This document shows, piece after piece, positions 1 through 11,291 of a stretch of DNA of 64,000 nucleotides. Source of the DNA: Crossaster papposus (lineage: Eukaryota > Echinodermata > Asteroidea > Velatida > Solasteridae); NCBI GenBank assembly GCA_037893245.1, contig JBAIAA010000780.1:372001-436000 (forward strand), written 5' to 3'. The first letter of the stretch is position 1. Every line of letters begins with the position of its first letter. Position numbers and translations under genes: made by a program. The notes beneath the pieces are model-generated. The model had not been told where the DNA came from and ran no database searches. It saw only the letters and a list, made by a program, of their open reading frames with translations.

Positions 1-3000
1 AGCGATGTTGCAACATGACACTGTTATCGAAACTGCGCGGGGACAGGTAGCGAGTAGGAGTCGCGCTGGTTTATATTCGCACAAATTGATTCCCGCACCG
101 AAAGTCGCAGAACTGAGGTCGTGTCCTCCTCTCTCATACACAAGGAACGACTGCGAGGTTCGCATAAACACGAAGACCGCCATAAGCAGCAGAAGGACGA
201 AAGCGTTGAAACTTGCCCTGACATGTTACTTTGAAAGTCAGGCAAAAAACCTTTTATCGACATTTGTAAATTCGGTTGTTACTGGTTCAATTGATATAAC
301 ATATTTCAGAAGTGACGACATCAACAATTTCGTTTGGTTTCTGAAGCATGTTGCTGACCAGTCCAAGTACATTAAAGATAAGCCACTCGCCAAAGTTAAG
401 AAAATGAAATTTGAATCGTGTACCTTAAAGGAAGGGTGTTGTGAAGATTTAGTCAATGTTATGGCGACATTAACAAGTCTGACAGTTGTTCGGATGATCG
501 GATGCTTCTTAACTACTAGCAGTACGAAGGTTATCATCTCACAATTAGGCAAGACCGCTAATCACGTGACTGAACTGCACCTATCAAAGTGTCATGGTTT
601 AACGGATAATGTGCACTTGTGGATGCCGCTTGTGACTAAAACTCATCTACAGAAGCTAGATTTAGATAACTGTTGGTTAAATAACGACGATGTTAAGGGC
701 ATTGCGCTATTACTGGGGGATATGCCCAATTTGGTACAATTAAACATCCAGGGTTGTCCAGGATTGAATATGGTCGTGGTGCATGGAGACACTACAAAGC
801 TGCATTTGTGCCGCATGGTGTTATCTGCTTCAGAACTGATGCTTATTTTAAAGACAATGAGCAACAGAGGAAATTCATCGTTGTTGGGTCGTGTCATGAG
901 TGAACTGTGTGTTGAAGGAATCAAGAGTCTGGGTGGCATGGCAGTCATATGGTCATCACAAGTCAAGGAACTCAAAGGCCTTGAGCAGTTGACAATACAC
1001 GACTGCTCATTACAGACGGCGGATGTTGAACACATTGCTGCTTCATTAGAAGACACGTCTTGCGTACGCAAACTGGATTTGTCTGGAAATGAATCTCTAG
1101 CAGGCTCAGACTGGTCTCCGTTACAGTGCCTGAAACAACTGAAGCAGCTTACACTAGATCGGTGTGGTTTAGGCATCAATGATGTGAAACACATTGCAGC
1201 ATCAGCTGGTTGTATGCACAATCTTGTACAGTGTAGTATTGATGATTTCTTCCAGATGGAAAAACCTGATAGAGGCGTCAAGATGACGCTCTCGATGCTG
1301 TTGGTCACTAGTTCCGATGTTGCAGATATTTTGAAGGCAATGGCTAATCGTAACGACTTAGTTGAAGTGTCACTTGAGAGTATTTCCGGTCTGAGCGGCA
1401 CAGCAGCTGAATGGTCACTTGCATTACGTGACCTGAAACATCTTGAAAAACTTTGTGTTACAAACTGCTCATTAATAGGCATAGACATTGAACATATTGC
1501 TGCATCGTTTAGTGACACGCCCACTTTGGTTGAACTGGATCTGTCTAGAAATGAATCTCTGCGCGACTCAGGTGCTTCATGGTCTCAGTTACAGCGGTTG
1601 AAACATCTAGAGAAGCTCACACTAGATAACTGTGGTTTAGGCATACATGATGTGAAACTCATTGCAGCATCAGCTGGATGTATGCACAGTCTTGTAGAGT
1701 GTAGTATTGATGATTTCTTCCAGATTGAAAAACTTGATAAAGGCATCAGGCTGTTGATCTCGGGGGCGCAGGTCACTGGTTTCATTGTGGCAGATATTTT
1801 AAAGGCCATGGCTAATCATAACGACATAGTTGAAGTGTTTTTTCTGTTCATTTTTGGTCTGAGCGGCACAGCAGCTGAATGGTCCTTTGCATTACGTGAC
1901 CTGAAACATCTTGAAACGTTTCGTGTTACATACTGCACATTAATAGGCACAGACATTGAGAACATTGCTGCATCGCTTAGTGACACGCCCACTTTGGTTG
2001 AACTGGATCTGTCTGGAAATACATCTCTGGGTGGCTCAGGTGTGTCATGGTCTCAGTTACAGCGGTTAAATCATTTAGAGAAGCTTTCACTAGATCACTG
2101 TGGTTTAGGCATACATGATTTGAAACTCATTGTAGCATTAGCTGGACATATGCAAAATCTTGTACAGTGTAGTATTGATGGTTTCTTCCAGATGGAAAAA
2201 CTCGATAGAGGCGTCGGGATGAGGCTTTCGAAGCTGCCGCTCTGGATGCTGCGAGTCACTGGTTCTGATGTGGTAGATATTTTGAAGGCCATGGCTAATC
2301 ATAACGACTTAGTTGAAGTGACATTTACGCGTATTTCCAATCTGAGCGGCACAGCAGCTGAATGGTCACTTGCATTACGTGACCTGAAACATCTTGAAAC
2401 GCTTCGTGTTACACACTGCAAATTAATAGGCATAGACATTAAGCACATTGCTGCATCGCTTAGTGACACGCCAACTTTGGTTGAACTGGATCTGTCAGGA
2501 AATGAATCTCTGGGTGACTCAGGTGCTTCATGGTCTCAGTTGCAGCGGTTAAATCATTTAGAGAAGCTTTCACTAGATCGCTGTGGTTTAGGCATACATG
2601 ATTTGAAACTCGTTGTAGCATCAGCTGGATGCATGCACAATCTTGTACAGTGTAGAATTGATGATTTCTTCCAGATGACAAAACTCGATATAGGCGTCAA
2701 GATGACGCTCTCGATGCTGCTGGTCACTAGTTCCGATGTGGCAGATACATTAAAGGCCATGGCTAATCGTAACGACATAGTTAAAGTGTCATTTAATATC
2801 GTTTTCGGTCTAAGCGGCACAGCAGCTGAATGGTTACTTGCATTACGTGACCTGAAACATCTTGAAAAGCTTCGTGTTATAAACTGCTCATTAATAGGCA
2901 CAGACATTGAGCACATTGCTGCATCGCTTAGTGACACGCCAACTTTGGTTGAACTGGATCTGTCTGGAAATGAATCTCTGGGTGGCTCAGGTGCTTCATG

Positions 3001-4934
3001 GTCTCAGTTGCAGCGGTTGAAACATCTAGAGAAGCTTACATTACATCGCTGTGGTTTAGGCATACATGATGTGAAACGCATTGCAGCATCAGTTGGATCT
3101 ATGCACAATCTTGTAAAGTGTAGTATTGATGGTTTCTTCCAGATGGACAAACTCGATAGAGGCGTCAGGCTGATGCTCTCGATGCGGCCAGTCACTGGTT
3201 CTGATGTGGCAGATATTTTGAAGGCCATGGCTAATCGTAACGACTTAGTTGAAGTTTCATTTACGCAAATTTCCAATCTGAGCGGCACAGCAGCTAAATG
3301 GTCACTTGCATTACGTGACCTGAAACATCTTGAAAAGCTTCGTGTTACACACTGCAAATTAATAGGCATAGACATTAAGCACATTGCTGCATCGCTTAGT
3401 GACACGCCCACTTTGGTTGAACTGGATCTGTCAGGAAATGAATCTCTGGGTGACTCAGGTGTGTCATGGTCTCAGTTACAGCGGTTGAAACATCTAGAGA
3501 AGCTCGAACTAGATCACTGTGGTTTAGGCATACATGATGTGGAACTCATTGCAGCATCAGCTGGATGTATACAATCTTGTACAGTGTAGTATTGGTGTTT
3601 TCTTCCAGATAGGCAAACTTGATAAAGGCATCAGGCTGTTGATCTCGAGTGAGCAGGTCACTGGTTCCATTGTGGCAGATATTTTAAAGGCCATGTATAA
3701 TCGTAACGACATAGTTGAAGTGTCATTTGTGAGCATTTCCGGTCTGAGCGGCACAGCAGCTGAATGGTCACTTGCATTACGTGACCTGAAACATCTTGAA
3801 AAGCTTTGTGTTACATACTGCTCGTTAATAGGCACAGACATTGAGCACATTGCTGCATCGCTTAGTGACACGCCCTCTTTGGTTGAACTGGATCTGTCTG
3901 GAATTAAATCCCTGGATGACTCAGGTGCATGGGTTCATTTAAAGAGCCTGAAACTACTTCAGAAACTGTCCTTAAGGTCTTGTTATTTGACACGTCAAGA
4001 CATAGAACACATTGCATCACTTAGTGCTTTACCTAATCTGATTAAACTGGATCTGTCTGACAACCAAACCCTGAGTGGCTGCGGTGCGTGGTCACATTTA
4101 AAGAGCATAAAACAGCTTCAGAAACTGTCCTTAAGGTGTTGCTCTTTGACACGTCAAGACATAGAAGACATTGCATCACTGAATGATGTACCTACTTTGA
4201 TTAAACTGGATCTGTCTGGAAACGAAACTCTGAGTGGCTCTGGTGCGTGGTCGCATTTAAAGAGCATAAAACAGCTTCAGAAACTGTCCTTAAGGTGTTG
4301 CTCTTTGACACGTCAAGACATAGAAGGCATTGCATCACTGAATGATGTACTTACTTTGATTAAACTGGATCTGTCTGGAAACGAAACTCTGAGTGGCTCC
4401 GGTGCGTGGTCGCATTTAAAGAGCATAAAACAGCTTTAGAAACTGTCCGTAAGGTGTTGCTCTTTGACACGCCAAAACATAGAAGACATTGCATCACTGA
4501 ATGATGTACCTACTTTGATTAAACTGGATCTGTTTGGAAACGAAACTCTGAATGGCTCCGGTGCGTGGTCATGTTTATAAAGCCTGAAACAGCTTCAGAA
4601 GCTGCCCTCATGGTCTTGCTCTTCGACTAAACAAGACATCGGGCATATTGCATCACTGATAAGCGACATACCCAAGGTAGTAGAACTGGATCTTTATTTT
4701 AATAAATCCCTTGCCGGCTCAGGAGCGTGGTCTCATCTTAAGCATATGAAACACATGAAGACGTTGGTGTTAACAAACTGTGGCTTGATGACTGCAGATA
4801 TTGAGTGCATTGCTGCATCACTGAGTGGCATGGCGAATCTAATAAAGCTAGACCTGTCGGGAAACTATTTCTCTGACCCATCTGTAACGGCTTTGATGCT
4901 ACGACCGAATCTGGACATCCGAGTTGATTGGTAG
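1..4934 (+). pseudogene. NACHT-LRR (NLR) family paralog, LRR part only, broken; 5' part lies outside the window
   Basis: This is the leucine-rich-repeat half of an NLR, closely matching 53360-56781 at nucleotide level. The upstream NACHT portion would lie left of position 1. The long reading frame 5-3589 carries repeated LRR motifs of the form L..L.L..C.L...D...IAA and LVELDLSGN. A 2-nt deletion near 3570 (GTATACAATC where the intact copy has GTATGCACAATC) shifts the frame. Reading resumes in another frame from 3534 to 4439, where CAG has become TAG (4437-4439). A second TAA at 4578-4580 is shared with the right copy, after which the same frame stays open to the terminal TAG at 4932-4934. LRR regions of NLRs normally serve as ligand-sensing or autoinhibitory surfaces. 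I infer a pseudogene, or at best a C-terminally truncated receptor ending at 3589. The reading is strong for identity and moderate for loss of function. Confidence 0.85.
1290..3760 (+). repeat. Higher-order LRR repeat, six ~470-bp units
   Basis: The phrase encoding ADILKAMANRN recurs at about 1321, 1792, 2272, 2742, 3211 and 3675, a spacing of 465-480 bp. Each unit encodes about 156-160 residues containing several LRRs (GLSGTAAEWSLALRDLKHLE, CSLIGTDIEHIAASLSDTP, LVELDLSGNESLGGSG, then CGLGIHDVKLIAASAGCMHN). The right paralog has only three such units (about 54737-55700). The difference accounts for most of the 1.5-kb length gap between the two LRR regions. Confidence 0.85.
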
Positions 4935-5132
4935 TAATTTGAAAGCGATAAATGTTGACGTAGTTTTCAACAACTAAACTTACATTAAAAAATACCTAGG
5001 AGAGTTGAAATTTTCTGATTGGTCGAGACTCGATCACATGGAGGGCATTATCACGCAATAATTGCCCCGGCTTTCAAACATTGAAGTAAATTCCCTGTTT
5101 ATTCCCTAAATAAAAAGGTATTTATTAAAGAG

Positions 5133-5296
5133 AATAACAGGGTGAGAACCCGGTCATTCACTGCGTTATAATTGACCGGGTTGGGCGATGACTGCTGGTA
5201 ATAGACCTCGCCTTCGGCTCGGTTCATTTTCATTGGTCATCGCCCAACCCGGTCAATTATCACGCAGCAATGACCGGGTCCTTACCCTGTTGTTAT
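5133..5296. mobile_element. Foldback (long inverted repeat) element, left copy
   Basis: Two arms of about 60 bp (AATAACAGGGTGAG...GGTTGGGCGATGAC and its complement) flank a centre containing CTCGCCTTCGGCTCG. A copy sits at the same place in the right duplication (56980-57142). It resembles a non-autonomous foldback/MITE and has no coding capacity. An AATAAA-like motif lies just upstream at about 5117 and could serve as a polyadenylation signal for the NLR transcript. Confidence 0.75.
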
Positions 5297-5611
5297 GCCC
5301 TAAGTAATCTCGTGGAGTGTCTTTTTGCAAACTGTTCTCACAATCAATGCCGGTGTAGCATAAAATCCGGACGCCTTGGTATTAATAAATACGCATGCTT
5401 AAGTGGAGATAATTGGTAGAGTGACCGGTCACGTGAGAGGGTTTAACCAAAGGAGTCCGATTTTCCTAGGGAGTCGGATATTCATGTGACACCGGTACAC
5501 TTCAGTCAAGTGAAGTCCGTAGGCTTTTATCTCAGTCTGACATGTATTTTATGCGGGGGAATGTAAAGAGATGATCTCCTAAAGCAGGCCAAGTTTAAAC
5601 AACAGCATTTA

Positions 5612-5680
5612 GTGGCTTGCTTCCAGACAGAATCGGGTGATCTTGGTATCATTTTTTTATCTAGAAATCTTCCCTGTCTA
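5612..5680. mobile_element. Isolated arm of a MITE, left copy only
   Basis: About 65 bp (from GCTTCCAGACAGAATCGGG to TTCCCTGTCTAT) match the right arm of the MITEs at 7720-7942 and 59256-59513. The orthologous place in the right duplication (about 57455-57510) carries unrelated sequence between the same flanks. This looks like a partial element or a conversion patch. Confidence 0.6.
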
Positions 5681-5840
5681 TATGTCGCCAACCACGGGTT
5701 TGAAAACTATAAAAGGCCTAAGACTGCAGATATCAACGAATAATTGTTTTGTTTAAAATACAAAAAAGTCAACATACGATACAAAGTGTACTTGCTATAA
5801 TCATGCACGCTTAAATCTAAAGTGTTAAATCAACATTGTA

Positions 5841-6016
5841 AGTGTGCGGCCAGTGACTATTTAAACGTTGGAATCAACACGCATTAAACTGATTATATTT
5901 CAGATGTTAAAGCTTCAGATTGGATGTTAAATTTAGGCCGTATAGCTCAGTCACTGTTAAATTCATCATGTGTGTTGAATCCAACTTAAAGGGTGGTCAC
6001 TATTAAAGTGCACACT
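5841..6016. mobile_element. Short element with imperfect terminal inverted repeats
   Basis: The ends begin AGTGTGC and finish GCACACT. Imperfect arms share GTGAC, GTTGGA(A/T)TCAACAC and TTAAA in inverted order. The length is about 176 bp with no ORF. It lies in the block absent from the right duplication. The family is unknown and no clear target duplication was found. Confidence 0.5.
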
Positions 6017-7040
6017 ATGTTGAGTTAACAAATTAGATGTATGTGTGTGCCTTTATCTTATATGATGGTGTTAAGAGCTAGATGAACTATTGACAACAAT
6101 TTGGTTGCCAACACACGGCTTCTGGCAGCCCATACATACCAAATGGCGCTCATGTCTACAAACAACAGAAGAGTATACTTATCACTAGCCCTCGGCCTTC
6201 GTGGACTGGTCAATGAATCATCTTTTATAAGAACCTCAATTGTCATTGCTGGGTTTTTCCCAAAATTATTTGGATATTACCTGTTTTAGGATAACTGGCA
6301 GTTCAGTTACTCTGCGTCGAACGTTCTATAATTCATCGTGAAACCACTATGCGACTTGCAGTATAAATAATCTCCATTGACATACTGCATGCATACAAAT
6401 GTTGACTGCTGGGATGTGTTACAACGGACACGTGATCGTTCTAGACCAATAGATATAAAGTATCCAAGACAGAGGTATAACAATACCATTTGACGATCTA
6501 GATGCGCAACTACTACAGGGTGATATTATTATGCATGCGAGTGTAGCTTGTATATTGATTGTATAAACACTGATATTAGTGTCAGGTAATGAAATCATTT
6601 TGAATTCCAGTTAAACTGTGTATAAAACTATAGTACATGTAATAATTTACCAACTGACACTGCAAGAAATGGAGATGAATGTTATCGGTGTATATACATG
6701 TAGTCATTGTTAATGTGAATGGCTGTAAGTTTAGGCTTTGTTGGAAGGAGAACCTGACAAAGAAACACGATTTAGTAAATGAATACTTCCAAATGTAGAA
6801 TTATCGGTGTTAACCTCAAGGAGTTAGCCTACCCAAATATCATTGATTTCTCAATGTAGGCCTACATGAATAGCAAGTGAGACATGCCACTGTGTAAATT
6901 GTTGACAACAAATATGAATCAGTCAAGGAAGAGTATGTAGGTATGTATCAAGTTTGCGAAAGATAATTGAATAGCTGCTTCAGACATCCCTGTCTTGAGA
7001 GTTATTAGACAGATATTTAAGAACCAAATACGTGTACATC
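6017..7040. other. Left-specific spacer, nothing recognised
   Basis: AT-rich sequence without a supported gene. Only short incidental reading frames are present (up to about 62 codons), with no domain motif or plausible splice structure. It has no counterpart in the right duplication. Confidence 0.5.
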
Positions 7041-7719
7041 CAATTATTTATAACCAATTAAAGTGAGCCTTTTTGTTACTAACTTGCTTTTCAATTAGTG
7101 TCGGTACAAATTTCGTTTGTATTAAGCACGGGGGTGAATCATTATCAGTATAATAAGTTGGTTATCGATACAAAGAGCAGTATTATAACAAAATACCGAT
7201 ATAAAGTGTATATTATATTATATATATTTTTTTTCTCACTTTTACCCATGCACTCAAGTGCTTGTGTAACAAAGTTCTGGTTAAACTGTATAATTATAAT
7301 GAGAGTAAGGCTCTGCATGTACAGTTTATGTTATGTTAATGTTATTATACACGTGTTGGCGTAATATAGGGAGAACTTAGTTATATTTGCTGGATTGTTG
7401 CACCAAAATGTTTAACAATTGTTTTGATAATTGTGAACTGTTGGTGAACACAAATACGAAATGATTTTTACGGTGTTATTTCAGTTGCTTTGGAGCAGCA
7501 AGAAATAAAAAAGCATTTCGTTGATATAAAATATGATATGTAATTGGCCAGTAGGCCCTACCTGGTATCACAAATCATTGTTTCCGTTTGAAGATTGTTA
7601 GTTTCTTTAAAAGATAGGAGACCTATCGTCAAACCGTTTAGGTTTGTACCTATGCATTGTGTTAAAAAAAACAAAAAACAGAACGGCCTATATTTCCTGT
7701 ACTCTTCGATCAGAAAAAG

Positions 7720-7942
7720 AACTAGTTTGGATAGGCGGGGAATCTTTCTAGATAAAAAAAAAAGATACCAAGATCACCTGATTCTGGAACTAAGTTGGGG
7801 ATCAGTTGGACAGTTGATCAACAGAAGCGCGAAAGCAATGAAAAGGCCTGCCCAATTCACCACCGACTTGCTTCCAGACAGAATCGGGTGATCTTGGTAT
7901 CATTTTGTTTTCTAGAAATCTTCCCTGTCTATCTAAACTAGT
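7720..7942. mobile_element. MITE with long terminal inverted repeats (left copy)
   Basis: The left arm (AACTAGTTTGGATAGG, then TTTCTAGATAAAAAA and GATACCAAGATCACC) and the right arm (GGGTGATCTTGGTATC ... CTATCTAAACTAGT) are reverse complements around a short centre. The same element lies at 59256-59513, and related partial arms occur at 5612, about 40830 and about 51190. It has no coding capacity. Confidence 0.75.
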
Positions 7943-7994
7943 GTTTTTTTGTCGGAGGGTATTGGAAATATGCCGTTTAGGTTTTTGTAATGTT

Positions 7995-8265
7995 TTAAAT
8001 TATCAGGAATGGGTGGATATATAGGTAGGATACACCATTGGTAATTGTTTAAATTATCAGGAATGGTGGGTATAAAGGTAGGATATACCATTGATAATTG
8101 CTTGAATTATCAGGAATGGGTGGATATAAATATGGGCATCATTGGTTTATGGGTGGATATGTAAAGGTAGGATACACCAATAGTAATTGCTTAAATTATC
8201 AGGAATGGGTGAATATAAAGGTAAGGTATACCATTGGTAATTGCTTGAATTATCAGGATTTTTTT
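7995..8265 (+). repeat. Tandem repeat of about 60 bp (AATTATCAGGAATGGGTGG units), left copy
   Basis: Several imperfect copies of a unit containing AATTATCAGGAATGGGTGG and GGTAGGATACACCATTGG follow one another. The orthologous array is at 59560-59830. Short open frames through it are repeat by-products. Confidence 0.75.
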
Positions 8266-9590
8266 AAAATATTGTTTGATTGCTATCTGCTGATGAAGAT
8301 ACATTTATCACCAAACACTAGACAATACATCCTCAATGTGCCTTTTTTCTTACTACGTAAAAAGGGTGTGAATATAGCGGCCATACAAATGGCGCTCAAT
8401 GTTAAAAAACAAAGAGATCTGGTAATAGTCCACAAGTGTGTCTCTATCTTAGTGTGTAAGACGGAAAACATAAGTACTTAAAATTTGCATTCGGAATACT
8501 CAGCAATTTCTTTTATGTGAAATTGTGTATGATAAGGTGCTTAAATAGATCATATTTTAATTATGACAAGTTATGAATGTGGTTGCACAATATTTATTGT
8601 TTGGTTCCAGAAATATCGAAGATCGTTTTATTGAATGATTATGATACAATTATGATTGTTGTTATTAAGATGTTATTAATCCACCCTTATAAAACAACTT
8701 AAAAATGTGTGGGCAGGTTTTACTTCTTGGTGCCTGGACAAGATTTTGCAAAACATGTTTATTAATAACTTTACTTCTAAAACATCGTTGTTGACAAAAA
8801 TAAAAGCTTGGTATAAAATAAATTAAACTTGAAACACAAAACTTTCCCTTGTCATTTTGTTTACAGCTGACAGGACCATTCTTTGTACAGTGAATTAAAA
8901 TGTCTTTTAAAATTATTTTGATTGTATCAATATTTAAGGTGGAATTTAACCCCTCCCCATAACATTGGTTTTAGGCAACTTGATCTAATGCAATGAAGTA
9001 GAGATAAACATCCTAAAATGGATATGCTTTGCCGCTTGGACAATTTCAACACCCGTATTTAAAAATAATTCAAGAACTTTTTTGTTTTAACTTCACTGAT
9101 TGAAAGGATCGCTTAGAGGGCTGGGCAATACTCTATCAATTTAAACTTTGGGAAATAAGCTCAAACATAACACCTTAATCTGTTCTTTTCCCACACTTGT
9201 TTCAGGACTTTACATGTGGATTCTCTTGTAACAGCCCTCGAACATTACAATTGATTTTAACAATTAAAATGACGACAGGTATGGTAACATTTACACAAAT
9301 TTGTACTTATAGTAGCGTCAAATGGCAACATATTATAACAGGCCAAAAAGATTGTACAACGGTTAACAAGTTCTTAGAAAATGTGTATTTTGCTTACAAA
9401 ATTAGTCGCCTATTTTGTCTGCATTGATTTACTATTATATACCATTTTCACTTGGGGATATGTGCTCTTGTTTAAAGAATTTTGTTCTTGCTGTAATTTT
9501 CAAAAATTCGAAAGGTAAAAAGCTAACCAGTTCAAGTTTCAGCTCGGTGGATAGTACATGTTCACAAAAAGTGATAAAAAATCACTTTTG
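8266..9590. other. Shared duplicated spacer, no supported gene
   Basis: This is moderately AT-rich sequence conserved with about 59830-61780, apart from the right-specific 599-bp insertion. The reading frames here (longest about 127 codons at 8098-8481) are not preserved between the copies and begin inside the tandem repeat, so I do not call a gene. Confidence 0.5.
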
Positions 9591-9596
9591 TTTATG

Positions 9597-10000
9597 CAAA
9601 TCGCCCATCTCAAGGCCAGAGGCCACTCGAGGTGTGAGCTACTAAGGAAAGTGTGGAAGAACCTCAAGCCCCTCACACTGAAACAAGACAAGATAATCAC
9701 CCATCTAAAGGCCAGAGGCCACTCGAGATGTGGGCTACTGAGGAAAGTGTGGATGAACTTCCAGCCCCTCACACTGAAACAAGACAAGATAATCACCCAT
9801 CTCAAGGCCAGAGGCCACTCAAGGTGTGGGCTACTAAGGAAAGTGTGGAAGAACCTTCAGCCCCTCACACTGAAACAAGACAAGATAATCACCCATCTCA
9901 AGGCCAGATGCCACTCAAGATGTGGGCTACTGAGGAAAGTGTGGAAGAACCTCCAGCTTCTCACACTGAAACAAGACAATCTGGTTACTTCACAGTATGA
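9597..10000 (+). repeat. 96-bp tandem repeat, four units (left copy)
   Basis: The phrase GCCAGAGGCC (GCCAGATGCC in the last unit) recurs at 9615, 9711, 9807 and 9903, exactly 96 bp (32 codons) apart. Because the unit is a multiple of three with few stops, several frames are open. Two are open on the plus strand (units with HLKARGHSRCGLLRKVW, or with ETRQDNHPSQGQRPL and WATEESVEEP) and one on the minus strand. One plus-strand frame ends SGYFTV-stop in both duplication copies. It could be a repetitive exon or simply a minisatellite. No initiation context or splice structure decides. Confidence 0.7.
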
Positions 10001-10546
10001 ATAGGGTGAATAATCGCAATGTATGAATAATCGCAATGCTCCAAATTCACACATTCGGTCCAAATTCACATCCTGGGTTAATTGGTTTAATCACACCATG
10101 CCCTTTCCTAGTGCTGGGCCCTAAATGTACATTTCTTGATTTCTTCTAAAATGACAGCCAGCCAGACGGAATAATTCAATAAGATGTTGCGTACTACTAG
10201 TTTAATCTTTAGTCCACATAATAAGCTTTTTGGTAACAATTTGGTAGGTTGCTTTGGGGATGAATGCAAATAACCTACATGTTGTGGCCTTTAAACCAGT
10301 TTGCGTCGGATGACGGTACACGCGTAAAGTTTTGTCTAGAATTCAAAACAGATCAGGGATAAACAAGGCCAGATATTTCCGGCCTGGCTTGTGACATGTT
10401 TATCAGTCATCCGTTTTGAATCTTGGGAAGTCCTCTGATGCAAACTGGTCATGCACGAGTACAAAGGAAAGTCCACAGTACGTATGGAAGGAACGGCTCC
10501 TGTGTTTTAGCTTTTATCCCCGGCAACCTGGGGTAACCATCATATC

Positions 10547-10980
10547 TTAATAGTTGGTTTGCTCCTTGGCACTTTCCTGTTCAAAAGGGTCGAGCTTTGG
10601 CATGCTGTACTGCCCCAACACCATGTTGCTGGCAGTGCTTCCCCACTGTTCCTGCCCTTGGGACCACGCCTTGCCAGCACCTTGCCAACCCCTTCCCTTG
10701 GTACTGGTACCTCATTGGGAGGTGTTACTAGCGCGCAGTATCCCCAGCTTTTACCCGCGGCATTCCCGTCGTACCCGCCGCCGAAATCGCCCTGCATCGC
10801 AGAATAATTGGTCTGGGACTGGGAGGTGCCCGAATTATTGCCAAACGAGCTGTTGGGAAGGTTGCTGGACTGCATTCCCCAGCTCTGCCCGTGCCCTGCC
10901 CCGTGCCCTGCCCCATGCCCCACCTCATGCCCCTACCCGTGCCCCTACCTGTACCCCTACCTGTACCCGTACCCCTACCC
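10547..10980 (-). pseudogene. Terminal exon of a Gly/Gln/Ser-rich protein, frameshifted (left copy)
   Basis: On the minus strand a stop codon (complement of 10547-10549) is preceded by an open stretch. Its residues include GRGWQGAGKAWSQGQEQWG, GQYSMPKLDPF and the end SAKEQTNY. Further upstream, in a shifted frame, are NSSFGNNSGTSQSQTNYS and GDFGGGYDG. The right copy (62941-63163) reads straight through the junction. The left copy has extra bases around 10728-10740 (AGTATCC and GCGC) that break the frame, plus a TGA just after. The Gly/Asn/Gln/Ser-rich composition with aromatic residues recalls the disordered tails of hnRNP/TDP-43-type RNA-binding proteins. That resemblance is inference only. 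Upstream exons are not in the window. Confidence 0.5.
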
Positions 10981-11278
10981 ATCAGCGATCGGTTACTCCG
11001 TACCGCTGCCCATCCATAGGAACTGGTTCCTGACACCAGCGGTCGGTTACTCCGTACCATTGCCCATTCATAGGAACTGGTTCCTGACATCAGCGGTCGG
11101 TTATACTGTACCATTGCCCATCCATAGGAACTGGTTCCTGAAACCAGTGGTCGGTTCCTCCGTAACATTGCCCATTCATAGGAACTGGTTCCTGACATCA
11201 GCGGTCGGTTACTCTGTACCATTGCCCATCCATTGGAACTGGTTAATGACATCAGCGGTCGGTTACTCCGTACCATAG
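10976..11278 (+). repeat. 54-bp minisatellite, about 5-6 units
   Basis: Units of the form GGTTACTCCGTACCATTGCC, CATCCATAGGAACTGG, TTCCTGACATCAGCGGTC repeat every 54 bp. The unit is 18 codons, so more than one frame stays open. It adjoins a (CCCTACC/TACCTGTA)-like simple repeat at 10920-10975. It is absent from the right duplication copy, which ends before this point. Confidence 0.8.
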
Positions 11279-11291
11279 CTATTCCATACAC

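Larger units (their letters stand above)
1..10770 (+). repeat. Segmental duplication, left copy (matches 53360-63163)
   Basis: The NLR 3' end and its downstream flank are repeated in the same orientation near the right side of the window. Homology covers the LRR exon, the foldback at 5133, the stretch from about 7040 (matching 58605 onward), the MITE at 7720, the 60-bp-class and 96-bp tandem repeats, and part of the minus-strand exon at 10547. Left-only sequence occupies about 5690-7040, opposite right-only sequence at about 57515-58605. The copy may extend left of the window, because position 1 already lies inside it. Confidence 0.85.

Noticed and set aside
643-1524. Long minus-strand frame (293 codons) opposite the LRR region; similar ones at 54105-54947 and 55008-55877
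   Set aside because: They are complements of repeated LRR codons, recur wherever the LRR unit recurs, and have no motif of their own.
9597-10000. CRISPR-like look of the regular repeats (also 61785-62380 and 19380-19655)
   Set aside because: These are head-to-tail tandem repeats without unique spacers, in clearly eukaryotic DNA.
10554-11278. Plus-strand Pro/Cys/Tyr-rich and minus-strand Gly/Arg-rich frames across 10.5-11.3 kb
   Set aside because: They follow the simple repeat and 54-bp minisatellite. Only the minus-strand terminal exon frame is supported by comparison with the right duplication copy.
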